The notes under the pieces were generated by a model. That model saw only the letters and a list, made by a program, of their open reading frames with translations. It made no database searches and was not told the origin of the DNA. From the NCBI GenBank assembly GCA_963931865.1, contig OZ007509.1:8264027-8328026 (forward strand): a stretch of DNA of 64,000 nt, in the 5' to 3' direction. This stretch comes from Axinella damicornis. Its lineage: Eukaryota; Porifera; Demospongiae; Axinellida; Axinellidae. This document shows, in pieces, positions 56,206-64,000 of this stretch (position 1 is the first letter of the stretch; each line of letters begins with the position of its first letter). Both the position numbers and the translations under genes were made by a program.

Positions 56206-56408
56206 ACTGTATGGAACCTCAGGGTCATAGCAGACAAGACATGGCTGGCTCTCCAGGTAGAATCCATCAAAATCCATCAAAATCCACGAGTGACTTAAAT
56301 CTTTCGTAGCTGGCTGTAGACATGAGAGTTGGGGTGTGTGACCACCATCTCATTTTGCTGCTCCAGGAGGGCAATGGTGCGCTCCACAAAAGAGTGGCAA
56401 AGGGGCTC
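56206..56408 (-). pseudogene. UBR4: UBR4-like exon (VVTHPNSHVYSQL ... FYLESQPCLVC)
   Basis: Exon between CTCAG and GTAAGG, phase 0 from the exon at 58535. It reads EPLCHSFVERTIALLEQQNE, then MVVTHPNSHVYSQLRKI and a TAA that results from one extra T. Beyond this SLVDFDGF is followed by an 11-bp tandem duplication (TTTTGATGGAT), after which YLESQPCLVCYDPEVPYS aligns. The two changes sum to 12 bases but leave stops between them. Confidence 0.83.
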
Positions 56409-56737
56409 CTGAGTGTGTGTGTGTGTGTGTTGTGGGTGTGTGTTGTGTGTATGTGAGTGTGTGGTGTGTGTAGTGTGTGAGCGTGCGTATGTGTGTGCGT
56501 GGTGTATGAGCGTGTGTGTGTGGTGTGTGTGTGTATGGTGCGTGTGTGGTGTGGGTGTGAGTGGGTGTGTGTGATGTGTGTGTGGGTGTTGTGGGGGTGC
56601 TAGCCTACTATGTCTACATGCAACTTCATCTTCAAAATATGCTATAATTAATTTTAGGTGTTTGTACTGCCTGTCTAGCTAGTAATTGTAACTGTCGGAT
56701 TGGTCTGTGAGGCATGGGTAGAACCTTTATGATATGT

Positions 56738-58100
56738 GTTCCCTCCCTGAGGACCACCCCCCCCCCCCCCCCCCCACCCCCACTGGAGCACAAGGGGGCA
56801 TGGGATTATAGATTATAGACGCTATGTTCTGCCTCCTCCTTCGTCTTAGCCTAGATAATTATGCAGATGCGCTAACAGTGGATACCAGGCCCTTTCTTTT
56901 TCGGGCAGGGCGGAGCCTAAGAATGAGGCTACATGTAGTTGTGGGTGTGTGTGTGTGTGTGTGTGCATGTGTGTGTGTGCTAGCCTACATGCTACGTACT
57001 TCATCTTCGAAATAAGAAAAGCCTACTACAATAAAATTTGAACTTTATGATATGTGTTCCCTCCCTGAGGACCACACCCCCCACTGGAGCACAGGGGGCA
57101 TGGGATTATAGAGGGTACGTTCTAGCAGGGTTGGTTTAGGATACCAGCAATAAGAGTAGCACTGGACCAGTGAGACCCTGCCGTAATGCTCCTCATATGA
57201 TGTCTATGTTTTACAATTTCATCTTCGGAACGATTGAAATAAGGTGAGGATAGCCTCATACCCAGGCCCGCCCAACCCAAAAAAGAAAGGGCCTGGTAAC
57301 CACTGTTTTCACATGCATTTTAATTTTCCAGAAATCTTGCCGGACTATTAATATATATGCATGTTACATCCCCTACAACCCTAACGTCAAAATAGTACTA
57401 CGTATATGGTATGTGCAGTTTTACATGGAGATTGATGATTGAGCGCTCTCCTACGCCATTCAGTTGCTCAGTAGTCCTGTATGTGTCTCCAGCCAGAGCA
57501 GGTAGCCTCCATCTCGGTCATGTACAAAAAGGAAAGACGTTTTTATACGGCTCACCGACCAAGTTTGAAACATCTGCGTGCTACAAGCATTTCCGTTCGT
57601 CATGGACTGTAAGTTACGTATATACATGTAAATAGCAATCCAGGGCAATATGGCACTACGTTGTTGTGTACAGTTCTGGTAATATCCCGGCCCAATCTCT
57701 TCTTCTGGTGGAGCGTCACATCATTAGGAACGGGGCTATGTTCTGCCTCCTCCTTCGTCTTGGCCTAGATAATTATGCAGATGCGCTAACAGTGGATACC
57801 AGGCCCTTTCTTTTTCGGGCAGGGCGGAGCCTAAGAATGAGGCTACATGTAGTTGTGGGTGTGAGTGTGTGTGTGTGTGTGCATGTGTGTGTGTGCTAGC
57901 CTACATGCTACGTACTTCATCTTCGAAATAAGGAAAGCCTACTACAATAAAATTTGAACTTTATGATATGTGTTCCCTCCCTGAGGACCACACCCCCCAC
58001 TGGAGCACAGGGGGCATGGTATTATAGAGGGTACGTTCTAGCAGGGTTGGTTTAGGATACCAGCAATAAGAGTAGCACTGGACCAGTGAGACCCTGCCGC
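56738..58100. repeat. Duplicated 365-bp segment (two full copies and one partial)
   Basis: The segment from GCTATGTTCTGCCTCCTCC to GACCAGTGAGACCCTGCCG is present at 56821-57184 and 57736-58101 with more than 95 percent identity by eye. A partial copy of its end lies at 56735-56810. It contains a TAGCCTCATT-type end in the form CTAAGAATGAGGCTA and a short GT run. The UBR4-like intron therefore expanded by duplication of about 0.9 kb. Confidence 0.85.
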
Positions 58101-58534
58101 AACGCTCCTCATACACCAGACAATGGCTCTAATGGGAAGATAATCCAAAGACCCTGTAGAAAACCACCATTCCAGTTCCTTGATGCGATCTTGGGATTGC
58201 ACACTTGTATTTCTTATGCTCCATTCTCCAGACAGAGCACTAAGTTCGCGGAATCTCGAGATTGGCAAGAGGTTTCCGGAATATGGCAGTTTCCCGAATT
58301 CTGGGAATGCACAACACAATCTCAAGATTGCGCAAATTCTTAGATTGCACAACATATCTATTTCATCTTCAGAACGATTGAGGACAATGATTAATTTTAG
58401 GGGTGTATACTTCCTGTCTAGCCAACAAATGTGACTATCGGATTGGTCTGTGATGCATGGGCGGAACAAAGCTAAGCAACAGCAAAGTCAAGATGTCTGC
58501 TATAGCTACACAGACAGTATGAGAACACGCCCAC

Positions 58535-58657
58535 CTTTTCCAGCACCTGTGGTGTGTTGATGGCGAAGTATCCGAGAAGGTCCACAAACTGTGACGCCTT
58601 GTGTCCGTAGCTAGGCATGCTTGGCCATAGCTTCCGGAGAAGCTCAACAAGATGGAC
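58535..58657 (-). CDS. UBR4: UBR4-like exon ([15 protein letters not shown]), intact
   Basis: This exon has 41 codons between CCTCAG and GTGGGC. It reads VHLVELLRKLWPSMPSYGHK, then [20 protein letters not shown] and K. UBR4 has [33 protein letters not shown] in this place. Phase 0 at both ends. No disruption. The next exon (56206-56408) continues in frame. Confidence 0.87.
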
Positions 58658-59559
58658 CTGAGGAGGGAGGGAGGAAGGTGTGGAGGAAGGAGGGAGGGAT
58701 ACAGAAGGAAATGGGTGTGGAGGGCAACGGAAGACGAAAGAGAGGAAGGCAGAGATAGGTTAAACATGACCAGTCCCACAGCCATTCAGTTTCTCAACAG
58801 CAGTATTACTACATTATGGCTAGCAGTTGCGCCATTATTTCAGCTGGGTTACACCAATGGCCTCCTGGGGAAAGAACAAACTAGAATTACACAATCTGTA
58901 ACAGAAGTAATTCAGACGATAGAATGGAGAGCAAATGTGCCTCTACTGGGTGATGCCAGGAGGTGGTGCGAGCAACAACCTCACAGCGACCAATGGAAGA
59001 GAGGTTTAGTGTCGGCCCTCTTTGACCCCGTCTGGTATACAGTGAACACAGACAGGGCTTCGAAAGGGCCAGTGAAACAAGGCCATTAGCGTCGTTCCCA
59101 AGCTCTCCTATATGTGAACAAAAAGCTGGGCAGGGGATGAAGCTATGGAGGAACATATCCGGGCAGAAGCTAATGTAGCAGTTTTACTAGTGTGCTCTAC
59201 AGTGCTCACAGTCAAATTGATAGATGGTGGTCACATGACCAAACACGTGAAAAACCCTGCTGTGTGGTCCGAGTATTCAGCTCTTGTCATTCATTCTTGT
59301 GTCTCCTTACAAAAGTCACTATTACTTCGCCCACAATAACACACGTACACGTTTGCTGGACACACTGCTACGTTTAGCATCTCATTAACACACCCACAAC
59401 ATCCCAACTTCCAATACGCACTTCCACCTGGACTACTAGCCTCGGTCCTAGGCTTTGAGGAGAGAGCCAGGGACCGAGGCTTCCAGACTCCCTCCATGTC
59501 TGGAAAAAGAGAAATCCAGAAAGACCATACATAGAAACTAATACACAGAAACACATTAT

Positions 59560-60055
59560 GCATGCTGATACGATACGCTATTCCATCCACCTCTAGTTCC
59601 AACATACACGTTTGCATCCTGATACAATACGATACTCTATCCACCTCTATTATACACATAATTATGTATGCTGATACAGTACGCTATTCTATCCACCTCT
59701 ATCATACACATACACATGCTGATACAATACACTACTCCAACCAACCACCTCTAGATCTAACACACACACATGCACGCTAATACAATACACTACTCCATCC
59801 ACCTCTAGGTCCAACACACACACATGCATGCTGACACAATACACTACTCCAAACAACCACCTCTAGATCTAACATACACACAATGCATGCATGCTGACAC
59901 AATACACTACTCCAACCAACCACCTCTAGATCTAACATACACACATACATGCATGCTGACACAATACACTACTCCAACCAACCACCTCTAGATCTAACAT
60001 ACACATATGCACGCTGATACAATACGCTACTCCATCCACCTCTAGATCCAACATG
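59560..60055. repeat. Minisatellite of about 55-65 bp units
   Basis: About eight units containing CACCTCTAGATC(T/C)AACA, ACACA and GCATGCTGA(T/C)ACAATAC(A/G)CTACTCCA repeat in tandem. Units vary in length at an AACCA insertion and a CA stretch. Confidence 0.9.
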
Positions 60056-60122
60056 GGAGGTTGTTCCAGATGTGGTTGTGGCCACGCCCTTTCTTCCTCC
60101 ACCTGTTCCTGCTCTTGTTGCT

Positions 60123-60182
60123 CTCCAGCACTAACCTCATTCCCAGGCCGTCTCGGGCCTGGGAATGAGGCTACTCCAGCAC
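60123..60182. mobile_element. 42-bp fold-back element (TAGCCTCG family) with 9-bp target duplication
   Basis: Element 60132-60173: TAACCTCATTCCCAGGCC and the inverse with a very short loop. It is flanked by CTCCAGCAC on both sides (60123-60131 and 60174-60182). This is the smallest of the three clear copies. It lies next to the 3' part of a UBR4-like exon. Confidence 0.94.
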
Positions 60183-60189
60183 CTGTCCA

Positions 60190-60397
60190 CTAGGTTAGTT
60201 GGAGGTGAGGGAAACAAGGCCCAAGTTCTCCTCCTCCTTGTTGTAGGTGGTGGTAGCCATGGTGGTAGTGGGTGTCTTCCCCACTGGAGGCAGAGGATCA
60301 GGAGGATGCTCCGGCCAGCCGAAAACATCTTTTGCCTTCCCGTACACACGGATGCAGTCCACAAAGCTTACACCAGAGGGGTCACCACTGGGGCCAA
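60190..60397 (-). CDS. UBR4: UBR4-like exon (VYGKAKDVFGWPEHPP)
   Basis: After a CATCAG acceptor it reads (F)GPSGDPSGVSFVDCIRVYGK, then AKDVFGWPEHPPDPLPPVGK. UBR4 has GASVDPAGVTMIDAVKIYGKTKEQFGWPDEPP here. Entry phase 1 fits the exon at 60642. The 3' end is unsure: the frame stays open to a TAA near 60191 with no strong donor seen. Confidence 0.82.
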
Positions 60398-60641
60398 CTG
60401 ATGGAGTAAGAAGGGGAGAGCAGGGGAAGGAGGAGAGGAGGGTGAAGTGGGGGGGGAGTCCTCCACTGAGCCCAGGAATTTATGGGTATGTGTCTTGGGA
60501 AGTAATCTGTGGTTTTCCACGTTAGCTACGTATGTAACCACACTAGCAGGTCCACATAAGTTGACATACAGGAACATAATTATGAAATCAACTAATCAGT
60601 ATCAAATATCAGACTTTCAACAACCTGTTACAATCACTCAC

Positions 60642-60732
60642 AGGTGATCTTGGAGGTCTTGTCTGCCTGCAGTGACTCCTCTCGACTGAAGGGAATGTCC
60701 ACCCAAAAACACGCACCGGCAGGAAAGGTCAC
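60642..60732 (-). CDS. UBR4: UBR4-like exon (FWVDIPFSREESLQADK), intact
   Basis: This 91-bp exon lies between TGTAG and GTGAGT. It reads VTFPAGACFWVDIPFSREES, then LQADKTSKIT. UBR4 has RWFDFPFTREEALQADK. Phase 0 in and 1 out, both fitting the neighbours. Confidence 0.86.
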
Positions 60733-60918
60733 CTACACACCACAGCAAGTCAAGCGATTACAGGATAAATATGCCCATACAATAAACACTTTTCAGCCAT
60801 ACGCTACATGTAAGGGTGAGTGAAGAATTTACATACCCTTCAAAGTTCAACAGGTCTGGAAATGATCTCTTTAGCCAAACACACGCCCAATGTAACATTA
60901 ACTCCCGAACACACTCAC

Positions 60919-61143
60919 ATGCCATGTTCTCCCAAATACTTCAATGAAGGAGGGTGCCCTTTCGAGGGACCGGCATTCCATCAGCACCCTCACGCCCACC
61001 GTGACCGTCGTACTGGGCATAAGGTTTGAGATCTCCATGGAGAATCCTCCAGGCTTAGTGTTGGCGATGTAGAGTCCTCCCGCACTGAGGCAGTGTTTCA
61101 CCTGTGGTTTGTTGTACACATGCAGAATGTCGTTGACTAGGAA
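60919..61143 (-). CDS. UBR4: UBR4-like exon (AGGLYIANTKPGGF), intact
   Basis: A 75-codon exon between CTGCAG and GTGAGT. It reads FLVNDILHVYNKPQVKHCLS, then AGGLYIANTKPGGFSMEISN and VRVLMECRSLERAPSFIEVF, then GRTWH. UBR4 reads ND-L-VYN-QQ-K-RL---G-YVA-TKPGGFTIEI and ERAPSYIEIFGRT here; this is the most diagnostic exon. A purine tract (61143-61315) forms its acceptor region on the minus strand. Confidence 0.9.
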
Positions 61144-61834
61144 CTGCAGGGAGAGGGGAGGGAGGGAGGGAGAGGGGAGGCAGGGAGGGAGAGGGGAAGG
61201 GATGGAGGGAGGGAGAGGAGGGTGGAGGGAGGGAGGGAGAGGGGAAGGGATGGAGGGAGGGAGAGGAGGGTGGAGGGAGGGCGGGTGAGAGAGGCAGAGG
61301 GAGGGATCGAAGGAGGGAGTAAATAAGGGAGATATATCAAACCTGAAAACAAGTGACATGAATCACACAAAGCCTGTTCCCTGACTAACTTTCCCAATGA
61401 AAAGAACAACTACATACACACACATGAAAGTGCACACACACCCATGCTGACAAGCTCCAACCACACACGGCAGCAAACGGGTGGACAGCCAGCAGCATTT
61501 GTACACATGGCATGTGGCGTAGCTTCCCACAAGGTGTGAGTAAGGCAGGAGGTGGACTGATCTCACACACCCATGACTCAAGCACTCCCAAGTTGCACCC
61601 AGACAGGGTAGGGTGTTGGGCTCCACAGCCACGTGTATGACTGCAGTGGCCCCAGGAGTGGATCTAAGGAAGTGTGTTGTACTTACATACTACAGCATAC
61701 TATAGTATACACTACACGTTATACTAAACCAAACTGGTACAAACCTGCATGTACAATCGTCAAGTAACACAATCTATTGTACAACCATTTATATACCCAA
61801 AAGCCTGAAGTTGCACATTCCCACTCTCCCAATA

Positions 61835-61950
61835 GCCTACCTCCCCCCCCCCCCCCCCAACCCCTTCTCCCTCTCCCCCCCCCCCCAACCCTTTCTCCCT
61901 CTTCCCCCCCCACCCCCCCAACCCTTTCTCCCTCTTCCCCCCCCCCCCTC
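61835..61950. repeat. Poly-C / CCCTTTCTCCCTCTT tandem repeat
   Basis: Runs of C alternate with AACC(C/-)TTTCTCCCTCTT units about 36 bp long, three to four times, next to the donor of the exon at 61955. Long Pro and Gly frames here are repeat artefacts. Confidence 0.9.
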
Positions 61951-61954
61951 CCAC

Positions 61955-62159
61955 CTCAATCTCATTGTACTGCAATTGCTGGCAGTGTTCAAAGAAGTCG
62001 ACGGGTGCTCCACACGATGGACGGCAGGTCCCTTCTTCCTCACATGGGACCTGAGCATCACGAGGGGGCTTGTAGGCTGGAACTGCGGCTGCAACCAGTA
62101 CTCCGTGTTGGCTACATGGATCCTTAGACTGCCATCTTCACGATGAGGGTAGTGCGATG
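61955..62159 (-). pseudogene. UBR4: UBR4-like exon (PVDFFEHCQQL)
   Basis: After a TTGACAG acceptor it reads SHYPHREDGSLRIHVANTEY, then WLQPQFQP. One base is missing near 62012, and the 3' part aligns in another frame: APVDFFEHCQQLQYNEIE, matching UBR4 FPVDFFEHC-QL-DVEF. The exon then joins FLVNDIL of the next exon in phase 0. No further upstream UBR4 exon was found to the window end. Confidence 0.78.
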
Positions 62160-62561
62160 CTGTCAACAAGAGCGAGATAGCCGAAGGTGAGTGCATTATC
62201 CGCCCAAGGCCGTTAATTAGTTGCCCTCGTGCACTAAACCCTGTAATAAACTGGTATCTAAACTACTTGGCACTACTCACTGACCCTAAACAGCCGTTGG
62301 TCTCTAGATAATGCACACTAAGGAGTCTAATGTGTGCATTAAATGATTTAATGTTCAGTCATGTGATCGATTCTGAGGCGTCTGATTGTTGAGGGTCACA
62401 TGAGCTTGAGTTTCTTCTAGTTTGTATGTACATGCATCAGCAATAATTGTGGGGTGTATGTGTGTGCAATTGTGCATGTGTGTAAGGATGATTTGCTGAT
62501 GCTTCAAAATTTGTCCATGTGCACAAGCAAGGTTGTGTTTATATTTGCATTCTGCAGGGAG

Positions 62562-62960
62562 GAGTATGAGTGTATTGATGACAACCGATTCCAGCCAATC
62601 TTTGAGTATCCGCCTCCAAGTATGCTGCTGAGCGTGTTCTCCAGATTCTTTTGGATCCCACCCTCAGTCCAAGCAAAGTTTGTCAAGAACGGCCGGTTCA
62701 TATCACTAAAAGTTCTAAATTTGTCATTGATGTCACTAAGCTTGATCATGAGCAAGACGTGCTGAAAGACGGATTTGGGAAATGAAATTACAGTGGCTCA
62801 CACCCTGTCCCGTACCATGCCAAGTGCTACCCAGATGGCCATGTCCAAACAGAAAAGTGTTGTCCAGGCGCAAGTGGGCAAGATGTTGTGCAGCTGCGAC
62901 GACTCCATGCTACACACCCATCAAATCCAAATTTCAAACGAATGATTGCCTTCATATCAG
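62562..62960 (+). pseudogene. Exon of an uncharacterised repeat-linked family
   Basis: After CTGCAG the sequence reads, in shifting frames, RVLQILLDPTLSPSKVCQER, SSKFVIDVTKLDHEQDVLKD, then after TGA-type breaks YSGSHPVPYHAKCYPDGHVQ and VVQLRRLHATHPSNPNFKRM, then IAFISG before GTACAG. The 'NYSGSHP-PY' and 'LRRLH--HPSNPDF-RM-AFISG' motifs recall uncharacterised proteins repeated in sponge and cnidarian genomes (from memory). One stop and one frame change are present. Confidence 0.45.
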
Positions 62961-63114
62961 GTACAGAGTAAGCTTAAGACTTGTATATACATCTACTTTG
63001 TCAGGGAATTTTGACCGCATTTCGAGGAATTATAGCACTCAGCTTCGCCTCCTACATGCTGTATTATAGCCTCTCAACTGCGCCCTTGTGCAATATTTCC
63101 TGTAGTGCATTCGC

Positions 63115-63763
63115 TTAACCTCGTTCCCAGGCTCCTCCCCACCTTTTTGTCAAGTACTGTACTAATAAACGGCCTGGAAGATCTCATCACGTGCACAATG
63201 ATGTACTGTGCGTGGTTTGGTATTGCCCACGCAAAAACGGCATGTCGTAACCATCACGAGTTCAATCGTGCTGGAGACTTGTTGAGCATGACAAGCAACT
63301 GTGAGTCCAAACAGCAACCTTTACAATATGAACACGGCCTAAATAATGAAGTCCAGGACCAGCTAGCTAACAAGTAACGTTCAGGCTATGCCTGGCGTGG
63401 CCCATTGTCCGCTCCCAGTATTACACACGGATGCCGAGGTATGCTAGGCCTCCCAGCATGGACTTGACCTACACAGATTCTACACACGACCTGTGTACTG
63501 CTCTCAGGAAATAAAAGCGTGACTAGCCCTGAGCATTCGCTTGTGATTTGCGACTTAAAACCACCGTATTCGTTTTCCTAGGACTCTTTGCATGCCGTCT
63601 TTGATCCAGCAAGATCAAAGACGGCATGCATGGGCAATAATTCGACTACCAAAACCGCACATAAAACCATGCATTGTGCACATGATGAGATCTTCCAGGC
63701 CCTCTCCCCAGTTTCAGGACAGTATGCGACATAAAGCTGGGGAGGAGCCTGGGAACGAGGCTA
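63115..63763. mobile_element. 649-bp inverted-repeat element with about 85-bp arms
   Basis: The left end TAACCTCGTTCCCAGGCTCC runs through GGCCTGGAAGATCTCATCAC; the right end is the inverse, GGGAACGAGGCTA. The terminal bases place it in the TAGCCTCG family. The middle contains a perfect short hairpin (CATGCCGTCTTTGATC and inverse, 63590-63628). No transposase and no clear 9-bp duplication. Confidence 0.82.
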
Positions 63764-63835
63764 CACTCACTATTTAACTAGTATATAATAAGCACTTTCG
63801 GTGTTGTTCACATAAGGCATTCATATCCACAGATG

Positions 63836-63982
63836 CTTCCAATAATCCCCACCACTTGTGCTTGGTCACAATACCACATCCCACCTGAATTTGTTCCGGA
63901 GATCAAAGCCATGGGAATTCAAAATCAAACCAGCCTTTTTTTCCTACGTGGCCAAGTACGAAGGAGTTGATCAAACAGGAAA
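63836..63982 (+). CDS. Partial exon at the window end, unidentified
   Basis: The sequence gives PEFVPEIKAMGIQNQTSLFF in one frame and SYVAKYEGVDQTGK in the next, ending at GTGAGT (63983). It probably continues the repeat-linked family at 62562, whose relatives carry a Y-VA-YEGVDQTGK-like segment; that relation is from memory and unverified. Confidence 0.35.
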
Positions 63983-64000
63983 GTGAGTGTGGTGGGCCAA

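Larger units (their letters stand above)
58660..60185. other. No exon recognised; UBR4 segment expected here is absent
   Basis: In UBR4 several hundred residues separate the parts encoded by the flanking exons. Here 1.5 kb holds only unrelated short frames, a diverged fold-back (59441-59481, GCCTCGGTCC / GGACCGAGGC) and a minisatellite (59560-60055). Confidence 0.6.
37614..62159 (-). pseudogene. UBR4: UBR4-like locus, partial and probably decaying
   Basis: Twelve minus-strand exons match consecutive parts of UBR4, the giant calmodulin-binding N-recognin E3 ligase of the N-degron pathway, in the order of the protein. Splice sites and phases agree between several neighbours (61.0 to 60.7 to 60.4 kb; 58.6 to 56.4 kb; 52.2 to 39.1 kb). 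However: about seven exons hold a frameshift, an in-frame stop or both; the part between the exons at 60.3 and 58.6 kb, several hundred residues in UBR4, has no room; and the zinc-binding CPRC-type part expected between 55.9 and 55.6 kb is missing. Neither end of the protein is in the window. I read it as a degenerate partial copy; an error-rich assembly of a real gene is the alternative. Confidence 0.75.

Noticed and set aside
58652..59089. Plus-strand 145-residue frame (LGYTNGLLGKEQTRITQSVT)
   Set aside because: No recognisable family, no splice context, and the frame crosses a purine microsatellite; probably chance.

Overview
The window is eukaryotic and almost certainly metazoan. It has split genes with GT/AG introns, long repeat-rich intergenic DNA, many microsatellites and poly-G/C tracts, and numerous small inverted-repeat transposons. 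The recognisable host genes are animal ones: cyclin-Q, the giant E3 ligase UBR4, a kinesin motor exon and a GTDC1/QTMAN-like glycosyltransferase. The mix of transposon-derived families recalls sponge or cnidarian genomes. A sponge is my best guess, but this is inference and no marker here fixes the species. Most open frames in the window are chance or repeat-driven.

Layout. 1-4.08 kb: a minisatellite of about 32 units of 117-140 bp, each carrying a splice-donor-like and an acceptor-like motif. 4.1-20.05 kb: a macrosatellite with units near 2.6 kb, built from Ty3/gypsy-like retroelement debris (Gag, zinc knuckle, protease, integrase tail on +; an RNase H piece on -) together with two exons of a GTDC1/QTMAN-like glycosyltransferase. 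No copy I checked of the first exon is intact. 20-23.5 kb: no gene seen. 23.5-27.2 kb: four consecutive intact exons of cyclin-Q (CCNQ) on the minus strand with matching intron phases, and an unidentified minus-strand exon candidate inside one of its introns. 27-37.6 kb: intergenic or intronic DNA with fold-back elements, a perfect 113-bp palindrome, one unidentified plus-strand exon and one kinesin-like exon.

37.6-62.2 kb: a UBR4-like locus on the minus strand. Exons at 37.6, 38.6, 39.0, 52.2, 55.5, 56.0, 56.3, 58.6, 60.3, 60.7, 61.0 and 62.1 kb follow the order of the protein. About half carry frameshifts or stops, and internal segments are missing, so I read it as a decaying partial copy or an error-rich assembly. 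Its largest intron (39.1-52.1 kb) is a transposon graveyard: a DUF7869-like transposase gene split by an 873-bp element, a Tc1/mariner transposase split by a 609-bp TTAA element, and broken copies of a lineage-expanded family with an N-terminal SAM-like segment, a PB1/ubiquitin-like middle and a SHOCT-like tail. 62.5-64 kb: plus-strand exons of another transposon-like family and a 650-bp inverted-repeat element.

The strongest new signals are: (1) a family of tiny fold-back elements with TAGCCTCG ends and 9-bp target duplications, three of them readable here with perfect duplications; (2) two nested insertions whose removal restores a transposase reading frame exactly; (3) the macrosatellite that amplified host glycosyltransferase exons with retroelement pieces; (4) the splice-signal-bearing minisatellite; (5) the pattern of short indels, several of exactly 4 nt, across the UBR4-like exons.
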